Below are positions 8,638 through 17,116 of a stretch of DNA of 64,000 nt, in pieces. Positions within the stretch are counted from its first letter, which is position 1. Each line of letters starts with the position of its first letter. A program made the position numbers and the translations under genes. A model generated the notes under the pieces. The model saw nothing but the letters and a program-made list of their open reading frames with translations. It was not told the DNA's origin and searched no databases. Source of the stretch: Candidatus Mycobacterium wuenschmannii (GTDB lineage Bacteria; Actinomycetota; Actinomycetes; Mycobacteriales; Mycobacteriaceae); the NCBI RefSeq assembly GCF_030252325.1, contig NZ_CP126981.1:2914001-2978000 (forward strand), in the 5' to 3' direction.

Positions 8638-10293
8638 GTGAACGCTGCTGCTTCGTACACCGTCGGCGACTACCTGCTCGACCGGCTCGCAGAGCTAGGG
8701 GTCACCGAGGTGTTCGGTGTGCCCGGCGACTACAACCTTGAATTCCTGGATCACATCGTCGCGCATCCACAGCTGCGCTGGGTCGGCAACGCCAACGAGC
8801 TCAATGCCGGATACGCGGCCGACGGATACGGCCGCCTGCGCGGAATGTCAGCCGTGGTAACCACATTCGGAGTCGGCGAGCTGTCAGCGGCCAATGCGAT
8901 CGCGGGTAGCTACGCCGAACATGTCCCGGTGGTACACATCGTCGGCGGACCGTCGAAGGACGCCCAGGGCACCCGCCGCGCCCTGCACCACTCGCTGGGC
9001 GACGGCGACTTCGAGCACTTCTTGCGGGTGAGCCGCGAGTTCACTTGTGCGCAAGCCAATCTCATGCCTGCCACTGCGACTCGGGAAATCGACCGGGTGC
9101 TCTGCGAGGTCCGCGAGCAGCGGCGGCCGGGTTATCTGCTGCTGTCCACCGACGTGGCCCGCTTCGAGACCGAGCCGCCGGGCGCGCCGCTGCCGCACTA
9201 CACCGGCGGTACCAGCCCGCGGTCACTGGCGTTATTCACCGAGGCCGCAAGCCAACTCATCGGCGACCACCAGCTGACCGTGCTGGCCGACCTGCTGGTC
9301 CATCGGTTGAATGCCGTCGACAAGCTCGAGGCACTACTGGCTGCCGACGTCGTGCCACACGCCACGCTGATGTGGGGCAAGAGCCTCGTCGATGAGAGCG
9401 CTCCGGAATTCCTCGGCATCTACGCGGGATCCGCGAGCGCAGAGCCCGTGCGGCGGGCGATCGAGGAGGCCCCGGCGCTCGTCACCGCAGGCGTGGTGTT
9501 CACCGACATGGTCAGTGGATTTTTCAGTCAGCGCGTCGATCCGGCCCGGACCATCGACGTGGGGCCACAGCAGAGCACCGTCGGCAACGAAGTGTTCGCG
9601 CCACTGGAAATGGGGGCGGCGCTCGACGCGCTGACCGCGATCCTCACCGAACGCGGCGTTCGATCCCCCGCTGTGACGACAGCCGCCGAGGACGCCCCGG
9701 TGCAGCCGCCGAACCGGGACGAGTCGTTGACCCAGAAAGTGTTGTGGGACAGGTTCTGTGACGCACTGACGCCCGGCAACATCGTGCTCGCCGATCAGGG
9801 CACCTCGTTCTACGGGATGGCCACCCACCGGCTCCCGCAGGGCGTGACGTTTATTGGCCAACCACTTTGGGGCTCAATCGGCTACACGCTGCCCGCCACG
9901 CTCGGCGCAGGCCTGGCGGAGCGTGATCGGCGCCCGGTGCTGCTGATCGGTGACGGCGCCGCGCAGCTGACGGTGCAGGAGCTGGGCGCGTTTTCCCGCG
10001 AGGGCCTGTCCCCGGTCGTCGTCGTGGTGAACAACGACGGCTACACCATCGAACGGATGATCCACGGAAACACCGCGCCCTACAACGACATTGTGCGATG
10101 GAGCTGGGCTGACATTCCGACCGCGCTCGGCGTCACCGACCACCTGACGTTCCGGGCCGAGACGTATGGCGAACTCGACGACGCGTTCGTCGCGGCCGCC
10201 GAGCACCGGAATCGATTCGTGCTCATCGAGGCGGTGGTCGGTCGCCTCGACATTCCTGATTTGCTCACCGATCTCGTCTCCGACCTCGGCTGA
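8638..10293 (+). CDS. kdc: alpha-keto-acid / indolepyruvate decarboxylase, TPP-dependent
   Basis: A 551-residue thiamine-diphosphate enzyme that decarboxylates branched-chain or aromatic 2-oxoacids to aldehydes. The N-terminal domain has the catalytic glutamate in [16 protein letters not shown]. The C-terminal domain has the TPP/Mg motif [11 protein letters not shown] ending at NNDGYTIER. Length and order of domains are normal. Translation starts at GTG 8638. The position next to the far cluster matches M. tuberculosis Rv0853c (pdc/kdc). Its stop codon directly abuts the stop of the convergent Bfd-like gene at 10294. Confidence 0.9.
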   Translation: MNAAASYTVGDYLLDRLAELGVTEVFGVPGDYNLEFLDHIVAHPQLRWVGNANELNAGYAADGYGRLRGMSAVVTTFGVGELSAANAIAGSYAEHVPVVHIVGGPSKDAQGTRRALHHSLGDGDFEHFLRVSREFTCAQANLMPATATREIDRVLCEVREQRRPGYLLLSTDVARFETEPPGAPLPHYTGGTSPRSLALFTEAASQLIGDHQLTVLADLLVHRLNAVDKLEALLAADVVPHATLMWGKSLVDESAPEFLGIYAGSASAEPVRRAIEEAPALVTAGVVFTDMVSGFFSQRVDPARTIDVGPQQSTVGNEVFAPLEMGAALDALTAILTERGVRSPAVTTAAEDAPVQPPNRDESLTQKVLWDRFCDALTPGNIVLADQGTSFYGMATHRLPQGVTFIGQPLWGSIGYTLPATLGAGLAERDRRPVLLIGDGAAQLTVQELGAFSREGLSPVVVVVNNDGYTIERMIHGNTAPYNDIVRWSWADIPTALGVTDHLTFRAETYGELDDAFVAAAEHRNRFVLIEAVVGRLDIPDLLTDLVSDLG

Positions 10294-10470
10294 TCAGACC
10301 CCGTGCTCCGCACCGGGCATGGCGAGCAGTTTGCGTAGGGTCCGGCGACATCGCCCGCAATCGGCTCCCGCTCCGCACGCCGCGGCGATCTGATTCGTCG
10401 TCGATGCCCCGCCGGCAATGACGTCGGCCACCACCTGGCTGGTGATCCCGTTACACAGGCAGACGAACAC
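10294..10470 (-). CDS. bacterioferritin-associated ferredoxin-like [2Fe-2S] protein
   Basis: A 58-residue protein with the Bfd cysteine pattern. Cys4 and Cys6 form the CxC pair (VFVCLCNGIT) and Cys38 and Cys41 form the CxxC pair (ADCGRC); a fifth cysteine is at 32. This fold binds one [2Fe-2S] cluster. In known systems Bfd carries electrons to bacterioferritin or forms a domain of redox enzymes. GTG 10470 is the only start, since the stop of the upstream gene lies in frame just before it. It is the fourth and last gene of the run amidohydrolase-fadD-hypothetical-bfd. No bacterioferritin is nearby, so a role with the surrounding oxygenases is possible. Confidence 0.8.
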   Translation of the reverse strand: MFVCLCNGITSQVVADVIAGGASTTNQIAAACGAGADCGRCRRTLRKLLAMPGAEHGV

Positions 10471-10482
10471 CGGCGGGCCCGC

Positions 10483-11112
10483 CTACTCGTCGATCCGCAT
10501 CATGTCGCAGAACGTGCCGACGAATACCGGCGGATAGGCACCCACACCGGCGCCGTCGATCCACGGGGCCGCGGTGTCGGGGTGCTCGATCCAGCGCCGC
10601 GCGCGGTCCTCGTCGTCGAGTTCCTGCAGGATCATCACTTCGTGACTGTCGTCAAAAGCCTGGAACAGGCGGGTCTCCCGGATACCGGCTGACTCGAATC
10701 TGGCTTGCGCATCGCGGATTTCGTGGGTCAGCACCGGAACGCTGTCGACCGACGAGATCGCCGCGACCACGACGCCCGGCGCGGAGTTCGCGGACCGCGC
10801 CCCCGATCCGTACCGTTCGACGATCTCCCCGGCGAACACGGCGGGAATGTCGTCGACGCCGACGGCGTCGAACCACTCGAAGAAGACGCGCGAGCGCAGC
10901 AGTTCGACGATCGGCTCCCGACTGCGCACGCCGATGGTCACCAGCACGCGACCGGGATCGTGGGTCGAGGCATACAGCAGAACATGATGGGCGCCGATGT
11001 CGGCGAGTGCCGATCTGCGGCGGGTGAGCAACGGCCATACCTGTTCCGGGTCGGCCACCCGATAGTCGGACGCGATCACCAGCGAATGCGAATGCGCGTC
11101 GCCATTGCTCAC
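10483..11112 (-). CDS. conserved hypothetical protein downstream of fadD
   Basis: A 209-residue soluble protein that I do not assign to a family. It seems to hold two similar halves: the first begins SLVIASDYRVADPEQVWPLL and contains VLVTIGVRSREPIVELL, and the second contains VLTHEIRDAQARFESAGI and VMILQELDDEDRARRWIEH. Such alpha-beta patterns resemble dimeric alpha-beta barrel (ABM/Dabb-like) domains, but this is a guess from texture. GTG 11112 overlaps the fadD stop by four bases (GTGA), so it is translationally coupled to the acyl-CoA synthetase. It has no signal peptide or membrane segment. Confidence 0.7.
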   Translation of the reverse strand: MSNGDAHSHSLVIASDYRVADPEQVWPLLTRRRSALADIGAHHVLLYASTHDPGRVLVTIGVRSREPIVELLRSRVFFEWFDAVGVDDIPAVFAGEIVERYGSGARSANSAPGVVVAAISSVDSVPVLTHEIRDAQARFESAGIRETRLFQAFDDSHEVMILQELDDEDRARRWIEHPDTAAPWIDGAGVGAYPPVFVGTFCDMMRIDE

Positions 11113-12533
11113 CGGAGCTGGTCCTTCATCACCTTCCCGGTGGCGTTCAGAGGTAGTTCGCCGAGGAACTCGACGTAGCGCGGCGCCTTGAACCCGGCCA
11201 TCCGGTCCCGGCACCATCCGATCAGATCGTCTTCTGACACAGGTCTTTTCAGCACCACAAAGGCCTTCCCTACCTGGCCGAGCCGCTCGTCGGGCACCCC
11301 AATCACGGCGACCTGGGCAACCGCCGGGTGCTCCAGCATGAAGCCTTCGATCTCGGCCGGGTACGCATTGAACCCACCAACGATGAACATGTCCTTTTTA
11401 CGCCCGTCGATCCTCAACCGGCCGGACTTGTCGAAATTGCCGAGATCGCCGGTGTGCAGCCAGCCGTCGTCGTCGATGGCGAGCGCGGTCGCCTCCGGGT
11501 CGTCCAGGTACCCCTGCATGACGCCGTAGCCCCGCACCAACACCTCGCCGTCCTCGGCGATGCGCACGTCGACGTCCTCGCAGGGCAGGCCGGCGGTGGT
11601 GGCCACCTCTTCGAACGAGTCCCCGGGACGCGACAGCGTTACGTTGCCGGCCTCGGTGAGCCCGTAACCGGTCATCAACGTCTGGAACGGCAGTTCGTCG
11701 TGGATGCGGCGGACCAGTTCCACCGGTATGTCGGCGGCGCCGGTGACGCCGGCACGCAGCGACGACAGCTTGGCTTTGTCCGGGATCGTCAGTAACGAGT
11801 GGTAGAGCGTCGGAGGCCCGGGAAGCATCGAAATGCGTTCACGCTCAATCAGATCGATTACCGTGTCGACGTCGAACACCGGCAGTGGGAGCATGGTCGC
11901 GCCGCGCAGGAACGAGGCGATCAGGCCCGCTTTGAGGCCGAACGTGTGGAAGTACGGGTTGATCATCAGGTAGCGGTCGCCCTCGCGCAGATCGGCGAGC
12001 GTCGCCCACTCCTCGTACATCCGCAACGTCTGCCGATGGTTCATCATCGCGCCCTTGGGGCGGCCGGTTGTGCCTGAGGTGAAGATGATGTCGGCGATGT
12101 CGCCGCCGTTCACCGGGCATTCGAAAGGTGCACCGCTGGACAAGAAGTCAGACTTCAGGTCGATCACCGGAACGCCCGCCGGGGCCGTGAAGTCCTGGTC
12201 GAGGAAGCCCTTCTGCACCAGGACGGCCTTCGCACGACTGCGGACGATGATGTCCCCGGCCTCGTCGGGCTTGAACCGGGTGTTGACCGGCACCAGCACG
12301 CCGCCGGCGGTGAGCACGCCGAACGCGGCGACGATCCAGTCGGCCGAGTTGGGCGCCCAGACGGCTACTCGCTCGCCCTTACCGATGCCGAGGTCGCGGA
12401 AAGCGCCTGCGGCGCAGCGAATCCGATGGACCAGGTCGCGGAAGGTCAAGCGCAGCGGACCGTCGACAACCGCTTCCGCGTCGCCGAACCGGTCCGCCGC
12501 GCTGACGACCATCTCGGGGATGGTCTGCCACAT
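11109..12533 (-). CDS. acyl-CoA synthetase (FadD family, FadD3-like length)
   Basis: A 474-residue adenylate-forming ligase that activates a carboxylic acid to its CoA thioester with ATP. Core motifs are IIFTSGTTGRPKGAMM, YGLTEAG, DGWLHTGDLG, the GFNAYPAEIE hinge and a C-terminal lysine in NATGKVMKDQLR. It is short for a long-chain FadD, which suits a small or ring-containing acid; the sequence style recalls FadD3 of sterol ring degradation, but I cannot confirm orthology. It starts 7 bp after the amidohydrolase stop and overlaps the next gene by 4 bp. The whole run is probably controlled by the operator at 13752-13770. Confidence 0.9.
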   Translation of the reverse strand: MWQTIPEMVVSAADRFGDAEAVVDGPLRLTFRDLVHRIRCAAGAFRDLGIGKGERVAVWAPNSADWIVAAFGVLTAGGVLVPVNTRFKPDEAGDIIVRSRAKAVLVQKGFLDQDFTAPAGVPVIDLKSDFLSSGAPFECPVNGGDIADIIFTSGTTGRPKGAMMNHRQTLRMYEEWATLADLREGDRYLMINPYFHTFGLKAGLIASFLRGATMLPLPVFDVDTVIDLIERERISMLPGPPTLYHSLLTIPDKAKLSSLRAGVTGAADIPVELVRRIHDELPFQTLMTGYGLTEAGNVTLSRPGDSFEEVATTAGLPCEDVDVRIAEDGEVLVRGYGVMQGYLDDPEATALAIDDDGWLHTGDLGNFDKSGRLRIDGRKKDMFIVGGFNAYPAEIEGFMLEHPAVAQVAVIGVPDERLGQVGKAFVVLKRPVSEDDLIGWCRDRMAGFKAPRYVEFLGELPLNATGKVMKDQLR

Positions 12534-12540
12534 TTAAGTG

Positions 12541-13731
12541 TCAGACCGTGACAAGCCGACCGAGGTTGCCGCCCATGATCTTTGCCTGGTCTTCCGGCTT
12601 CAGGTGGGAGAGCGCTTCGATGTAGAAGGTCGGCTCCGCCAGCCCCTCCGGGTGCGGCCAGTCCGATCCGTACAGCACCTGGTCCACACCGACGAGCTTG
12701 ACCAGGTCGTCGATACCGTCCTCGAAGAACGGGCTTACGTGGATCCGGTTCTTGACCATCTCGACCGGGTCGCTCGGGAATGCCTCAGGGGCCTTCCGGA
12801 AGACCTCGGCCAGACCGTCGAGCAGCGGGGTCATCCACTTCGAGCCGGCCTCGACGATGGCGACCTTCAGCTTCGGGTGCCGGTACAGCGCGCCGTGAAT
12901 CACCCACGAGCCGACCGAGTCCTGAATCGGCCGCCACTCGTTAAGGATGCCCATCGCATTGGTCTGGAACGGCAGCATCTCCTGGTCGGCACCGTCCCAC
13001 TCCGAGGTGTACCGGGAGTAGCCGCTGTCGCTGGAGTGCATGCCGACCAGCACGTCGTGCTCGACGACACGCTCCCAGAACGGGTCGAACTCGGGCACCG
13101 CGAATGACCGTGGGCCCCGGAAACCCGGCACGGGTGCCGGGCGAACCAGGATGGCGCGGGCACCGCGCTTGACCGCCCACTCCAGTTCCTCGATGGCCTT
13201 CTCGACGATCGGCAGGGTGATGACCGGCGTGGTGAAGATCCGGTTCTGGTAGTTGAAGCCCCAGACCTCGTCCAACCACTCGTTCAGCGCGTGGACCAGC
13301 ACGTGGATGGCCAGCGGGTCGTCACGCAGCCGCTCCTCCAGCAGGCTGGCCAGGGTCGGGAACATCAGCGTCTTGTCCAGGCCCAGCTCGTTCATCGTCT
13401 CCAGGCGCGGGCCGGGCTCAAAGAACGCCGGAATCGCGCGCATCGGCTCACCGAACAGCTCGCGCTTGCTCTTGCCGTCCGGGTTGCCGTACTTGAAGTA
13501 CTCCTCCCACGCGCCCGGCCGGGCGACGACCTCGAAGGTCGGGTTGGGGATGTAGTTGCTGATCTGGCCGCGAATGGCGATTTTGGTGCGCCCGTTGATC
13601 TGCACGTACTGGACGTAGTCCTTGTACTCCTTGGGCAGGAACTTGGTCAGCGCCTCCGGCGGCTCGTAGAGATGGTTGTCTGCGTCGAAAATCGGAAACG
13701 GCACGTCCACCTTGTGCGACAACTGCCCCAT
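12541..13731 (-). CDS. amidohydrolase family 2 protein (metal-dependent hydrolase/decarboxylase), copy A
   Basis: A 396-residue TIM-barrel protein of the amidohydrolase_2 type, which includes ACMSD-like decarboxylases and C-C or C-N hydrolases. The N-terminal metal motif is FDADNHLYEP, a D-x-x-x-H form rather than the classic HxH. The C-terminal motif is YGSDWPHPEG with the catalytic aspartate. ATG 13731 has a perfect GGAGG site (AAGGAGGA) and is preferred to the frame start 39 bp upstream. It heads the operon with fadD, a hypothetical gene and a Bfd-like gene. The class-1 operator lies 21-39 bp upstream. Related copies at 45324 and 46457 suggest sequential steps in one pathway. Confidence 0.88.
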   Translation of the reverse strand: MGQLSHKVDVPFPIFDADNHLYEPPEALTKFLPKEYKDYVQYVQINGRTKIAIRGQISNYIPNPTFEVVARPGAWEEYFKYGNPDGKSKRELFGEPMRAIPAFFEPGPRLETMNELGLDKTLMFPTLASLLEERLRDDPLAIHVLVHALNEWLDEVWGFNYQNRIFTTPVITLPIVEKAIEELEWAVKRGARAILVRPAPVPGFRGPRSFAVPEFDPFWERVVEHDVLVGMHSSDSGYSRYTSEWDGADQEMLPFQTNAMGILNEWRPIQDSVGSWVIHGALYRHPKLKVAIVEAGSKWMTPLLDGLAEVFRKAPEAFPSDPVEMVKNRIHVSPFFEDGIDDLVKLVGVDQVLYGSDWPHPEGLAEPTFYIEALSHLKPEDQAKIMGGNLGRLVTV

Positions 13732-13751
13732 GAAATCCTCCTTCACAATTT

Positions 13752-13770
13752 GTGAGAATGATATTCTCAC
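13752..13770. promoter_or_regulatory. class-1 operator GTGAGAAT-N3-ATTCTCAC
   Basis: A perfect 19-bp palindrome, GTGAGAATGATATTCTCAC, with 8-bp arms. It lies 21-39 bp upstream of the amidohydrolase ATG at 13731 and overlaps the last codons of the upstream DinB gene. It is the best copy of a motif found also at 44157, 45131 (one mismatch) and 58770 (degenerate). It probably overlaps the -10 region. Confidence 0.7.
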
Positions 13771-14351
13771 GCGGAGCTTATGGCAATGCCTCCACCCCCC
13801 GTTTGCGTGCCGGCGTAGAGGTCACGCAGCAGTGCAATCTCCGCGCCGTGGTGTATCGCTTCGCGGTGAATGTGCAGGATGAGGGTCGCCATCGGCTTGT
13901 CCGCATACGGCCCCTCGGCGGGCCCGCACGGCCTCGCCAATTCGTCGGCGTCCAGCGCGGCGACCCCGGCCGTCCAGCGCGCATAGCCGGCATCGAGTTG
14001 AGCGAGCCCCTCCGCAGCGGTCGCCGCGTACCGGAATGAGCCGTAATCCATCGCCGGGCCGCCGAAGTACGATGCGGCGCGCATTCCGAATACGCCCACG
14101 ATGATGTGGCCGAGCCGCCAGGCGATCGTCGTCACCGGTGGGGGTTCGGGCTGGGGGAAGGCGAAGTCGATCACCGTCTCGCCCCCGCCCGCGGCGCCCT
14201 CGCTGCGCTGCTGCCCGCGCGCGCGAACACCCCAACAGCCCGGCACGGGTTCCCAGTGATATTCGGCGTCGGACAGGGACTCGAACCGCGGCCGCAGCGC
14301 GGTCTCCCAGTGAAAGCGAAGCTGGTCGACAAGCTCGGTGGTCCAGTCCAT
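13767..14351 (-). CDS. DinB-family metalloprotein (mycothiol-dependent enzyme-like)
   Basis: A 194-residue four-helix DinB/MDMPI-like protein. Putative metal-binding histidines are seen in WRLGHIIVG in the first half and in HREAIHHGAEIALL near the C-terminus, giving the three-histidine pattern of the family. In actinobacteria such proteins often act as mycothiol-dependent isomerases or transferases; the reaction here is unknown. ATG 14351 begins MDWTTELVDQLRFHW, a usual family start. It precedes the amidohydrolase gene on the same strand by 35 bp, and the class-1 operator overlaps its stop codon, so the downstream operon has its own promoter. Confidence 0.8.
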   Translation of the reverse strand: MDWTTELVDQLRFHWETALRPRFESLSDAEYHWEPVPGCWGVRARGQQRSEGAAGGGETVIDFAFPQPEPPPVTTIAWRLGHIIVGVFGMRAASYFGGPAMDYGSFRYAATAAEGLAQLDAGYARWTAGVAALDADELARPCGPAEGPYADKPMATLILHIHREAIHHGAEIALLRDLYAGTQTGGGGIAISSA

Positions 14352-14450
14352 GCCGTCACGCTACGACGGACCGCTGACAGCCTTTTGTCGAATCGGCTCA
14401 GGCCTCCGACCTGCAGAGGTTAGGGTCTGAGGAAAGGGAGCGGTGATGCT

Positions 14451-14469
14451 ATTCTCCGCTCAGGAGAAT
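14451..14469. promoter_or_regulatory. class-2 operator ATTCTCC-N5-GGAGAAT
   Basis: A 19-bp inverted repeat with perfect 7-bp arms around GCTCA. It lies 41-59 bp upstream of the secreted MmpS-like gene at 14510. The same geometry recurs at 23606 and 25063. TATTCT at its left edge could serve as a -10 element. Confidence 0.65.
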
Positions 14470-14509
14470 GCCAATATCGCACTGTGCTCCAGTGCGGCCG
14501 GAGGTGCGC

Positions 14510-14929
14510 ATGACAACCATCGGTAGAGCCGCGCTGGGGGTCGCCTTGGCAGCCGTGGTGGGGACCGGAACCGCCGCGCCGTCGCGGGCCGACGACCCGC
14601 CGATGCACCAGGTTCGCTACGTGATCACGGCGGCCAGCCCGATCTGGGCCGACATCTACTACCTGGACCAGCAGCCCCAGAAGTACTCCGACTACAGCCA
14701 CAACCCGTACCAGTACACCCCCAACGTCCAGGCCGACATCGCGCCCGGCCATCCGTGGACGTCGCCACCGGTGATGCTGACCGACCCCAACAACTACGCG
14801 ATGGTCGTGGTCAGCACGGGCACCGAGCCTGGCACGCCGATGTTCCATTGCGCGCTGGTCGTCGACGGAGCGGTGGTCGTATCCAACGACGGCCCCAAAG
14901 GCACGCTCTGTTCGCTGCGCACCTGGTGA
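14510..14929 (+). CDS. secreted MmpS-like small protein
   Basis: A 139-residue exported protein. An N-terminal signal peptide (MTTIGRAALGVALAAVVGTG, then cleavage near SRA-DD) is followed by a domain of about 110 residues. The domain pattern (VRYVITAASPIWADIYYLD, then a late FHCALVVDG and a C-terminal LCSLRTW) recalls the periplasmic domain of MmpS proteins, which have two cysteines around a VDG turn. Unlike MmpS it has no adjacent MmpL. ATG 14510 follows a GGAGG site. A class-2 operator lies in its promoter. The function may be lipid binding outside the membrane; this is inference from resemblance. Confidence 0.75.
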   Translation: MTTIGRAALGVALAAVVGTGTAAPSRADDPPMHQVRYVITAASPIWADIYYLDQQPQKYSDYSHNPYQYTPNVQADIAPGHPWTSPPVMLTDPNNYAMVVVSTGTEPGTPMFHCALVVDGAVVVSNDGPKGTLCSLRTW

Positions 14930-14934
14930 GTGGG

Positions 14935-15525
14935 TCAGATCTCGGGGTCGCCCTCGAGATGGCGGAGGTACTCCTCGACGATCTCGACGGTCTCGCGGTG
15001 GCCTGCGGACATGTCGAGCGCCCGCTCGATGACCAGGACGCGAGACACGCTGGTCATCAGCACCGACCACACCAGCGGGGGAAATTTCACCGGGTCGACA
15101 CCGTAGCCCTCGAGGATCGTGGTCAGCGCCTTGCGCTGTTCCTCGCGGAAGCGCTCGGCGTAATAGGCGATCTCGGCCTTCAGCGCTTTGCGATGGTTGG
15201 CCAGCGCGATGAACTCCATGGTGATCGTGGTCGCCGCGGGATCGGTGCTGAACCGCCACAGCGCCCACAGCGGCTGCGGCGCCTGCAGCATCTGCGCCTG
15301 GACCTCGAGTCCTTCCTCGGCGCGACGGCGGAACGCGGCCAGGAACAATTCGTCCATCGTGCGGAAGTAGTAGTGCACCAACTGCGGCTTGAGCGCCGCC
15401 CGTTCCGCCACGCGGCGCGAAGTCACTGCGGCGTAACCCTCTTCGAGCATCAACTGCTCGGCGGCGTCGAGCAGCACCGTCCGGTTCTTGGCGTCCGGTG
15501 CCCCGATCCTGCGGGCCGAAGTCAT
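14935..15525 (-). CDS. TetR/AcrR family transcriptional regulator
   Basis: A 196-residue repressor-type regulator. The N-terminal DNA-binding domain runs from NRTVLLDAAEQLMLEEGYAA to the helix-turn-helix VTSRRVAERAALKPQLVHYY; the rest is a ligand-binding helical domain. ATG 15525 (MTSARRIGAPDAKNR) fits the family; an alternative ATG at 15564 would add 13 residues. It is divergent from the P450 at 15732. Two overlapping palindromes at 15609-15635 lie between them and probably are its operator, so it likely controls itself and that P450. Its stop is 5 bp from the convergent secreted gene. Confidence 0.88.
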   Translation of the reverse strand: MTSARRIGAPDAKNRTVLLDAAEQLMLEEGYAAVTSRRVAERAALKPQLVHYYFRTMDELFLAAFRRRAEEGLEVQAQMLQAPQPLWALWRFSTDPAATTITMEFIALANHRKALKAEIAYYAERFREEQRKALTTILEGYGVDPVKFPPLVWSVLMTSVSRVLVIERALDMSAGHRETVEIVEEYLRHLEGDPEI

Positions 15526-15608
15526 GCTGAGGTTCCACGCTCTCGCCGAAAATTTGCTGAACATGGGTGATCGTAGCGTCGGCCCAGGTTCTCGCCTTGA
15601 CCACGACA

Positions 15609-15635
15609 TTAGCGTCATGCTAAGCAGGTGCTCAG
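15609..15635. promoter_or_regulatory. overlapping palindromes in the TetR-P450 divergent promoter
   Basis: TTAGC-N5-GCTAA (15609-15623) overlaps CTAAGC-N4-GCTCAG (15620-15635, one mismatch). Both lie between the divergent TetR and P450 starts, 84-122 bp from each. This is the usual place for a TetR autoregulatory operator. The assignment to the neighbouring TetR is inference. Confidence 0.5.
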
Positions 15636-15731
15636 CAAGTTCCGCACATTCGCCGGATTCAGTCCTGGGCGGCATCACATCTGGCCGCTCACACACCACG
15701 GGTAAGACAGCCTCGGGAGGCGCGTAACACC

Positions 15732-17027
15732 ATGAGCACCTACGACTCGATCGATTTCTTCACCGACCCGTCGCTGGTTCCCGACCCGCACCCCTACTTC
15801 GACTACCTGCGGAGCCAGAACCCGGTGCTGCGGCTGCCGGTCTACAACGTCGTGGCGGTGACGGGGTGGGAAGAGGCCAACGCGGTCTACAAGGACCCCG
15901 AGACCTTCTCCAACTGCGTCGCGCTCGGTGGTCCGTTCCCGCCGCTGCCCTTCGAGGTCGACTGCGACGACCTCACCCCGCTGATCGAGGCCAACCGCAG
16001 CCAGTTCCCGATGTTCGAGCACATGGTCACCATGGATCCGCCGGACCACACCAAGGCGCGCTCGATCCTGAGCCGGTTGCTCACCCCGAGCCGGCTGAAG
16101 GAGAACGAGGAATTCATGTGGCGGCTCGCCGACCGTCAGCTCGACGAATTCCTCGGCAACGCCGAGTGTGAGTTCATCGCGGAGTACTCGAAGCCCTTCG
16201 CCACGTTGGTGATTGCCGACCTGCTCGGCGTGCCGGAAGACGACCACAAGCAGTTCCGCACGGTACTGGGCGCGGACCGTCCTGAGACGCGAGTAGGTGC
16301 TATCGACGGCGGGTCGGTGGGCATCAACCCGCTGGAGTGGTTGGACGAGAAGTTCTGCTCCTACATCGAGGACCGGCGCGCCAACCCGCGCGACGACGTG
16401 TTGACGTCGTTGGCGACGGCGCTGTACCCCGACGGAACCACTCCCGAGGTGATCGACGTAAGTCGTTCCGCGACATTCCTTTTCGCCGCCGGCCAAGAGA
16501 CCACCGCAAAGCTGCTCTCCGCGGCACTACAGGCGTTGGGCGACCGGCCCGAGATACAGCAGCGGCTGCGCGAGGACCGCAGCTTGATTCCCGGCTTCAT
16601 CGAGGAGTCGCTGCGCTTCGAGAGCCCGGTCAAGAGCGACTCCCGGCTCGCGGTGCGCTCGACCACCATCGGTGGCGTCGACATCCCGGTCGGCACCGTG
16701 GTGATGATCCTGCCCGGCGCCGCCAACCGCGACCCACGCCGGTTCGAGAACCCGCACGAGTTCCAGATCGACCGCAAGAACGTCCGCGAGCACATGGCTT
16801 TCGCGCGCGGCGTGCACTCCTGCCCGGGCGCGCCGCTGGCCCGCGTCGAGGGCCGCGTCTCGATCGAGCGCATCCTGGACCGGATGTCGGACATCTCGAT
16901 CAGCGAGCCGCAGCACGGTCCGATCGACGAGCGGCGCTACACCTTCGAGCCGACCTACATCCTGCGCGGGCTCAGTGATCTACACCTGACGTTCACACCG
17001 CGTCCCGCGCTCGCACCGGTGAGCTGA
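15732..17027 (+). CDS. cytochrome P450, type I
   Basis: A 431-residue soluble bacterial P450 monooxygenase. The heme-binding loop is FARGVHSCPG with the thiolate at Cys364. The I-helix oxygen-activation motif is FAAGQETTA, and the K-helix ExxR is EESLR. It is a close paralogue of the P450 at 57462-58742: both have the C-terminal segment ILRGL-DLHL-FTP, the N-terminal pattern FF-DP-L--DPHPYF/DPYPYY, and EENEDAMW-like helices (LKENE). ATG 15732 follows a GGAGG-like site. The divergent TetR probably regulates it. No ferredoxin is adjacent, so it must use a partner made elsewhere, perhaps one of the four ferredoxins in this window. The substrate is unknown. Confidence 0.95.
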   Translation: MSTYDSIDFFTDPSLVPDPHPYFDYLRSQNPVLRLPVYNVVAVTGWEEANAVYKDPETFSNCVALGGPFPPLPFEVDCDDLTPLIEANRSQFPMFEHMVTMDPPDHTKARSILSRLLTPSRLKENEEFMWRLADRQLDEFLGNAECEFIAEYSKPFATLVIADLLGVPEDDHKQFRTVLGADRPETRVGAIDGGSVGINPLEWLDEKFCSYIEDRRANPRDDVLTSLATALYPDGTTPEVIDVSRSATFLFAAGQETTAKLLSAALQALGDRPEIQQRLREDRSLIPGFIEESLRFESPVKSDSRLAVRSTTIGGVDIPVGTVVMILPGAANRDPRRFENPHEFQIDRKNVREHMAFARGVHSCPGAPLARVEGRVSIERILDRMSDISISEPQHGPIDERRYTFEPTYILRGLSDLHLTFTPRPALAPVS

Positions 17028-17060
17028 GCAAAGCCCCGAGTGTGCAGGTTGTGAGCGTTC

Positions 17061-17104
17061 CCGGGACGACTTTCCAGACGTAACCAACACAGTGGGCGTC
17101 CCGG
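17061..17104. terminator. possible bidirectional hairpin between convergent P450 genes
   Basis: CCGGGACG (17061-17068) and CGTCCCGG (17097-17104) are perfect 8-bp inverted arms separated by 28 bp. They lie in the 89-bp gap between two converging P450 genes. There is no T-run, so this would be an atypical terminator. The long loop makes it uncertain. Confidence 0.3.
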
Positions 17105-17116
17105 ACACGGCGACCC

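Noticed and set aside
13752..13770. Class-1 site as a Fur or Zur box
   Set aside because: It is AT-containing and symmetric like Fur boxes, but the arms GTGAGAAT do not fit the Zur or Fur consensus I know, and the genes are not metal-related.
14420..15604. 394-codon minus-strand frame over the secreted gene and TetR
   Set aside because: It crosses the TetR gene in another frame and shows no domain; the TetR frame has a proper helix-turn-helix.
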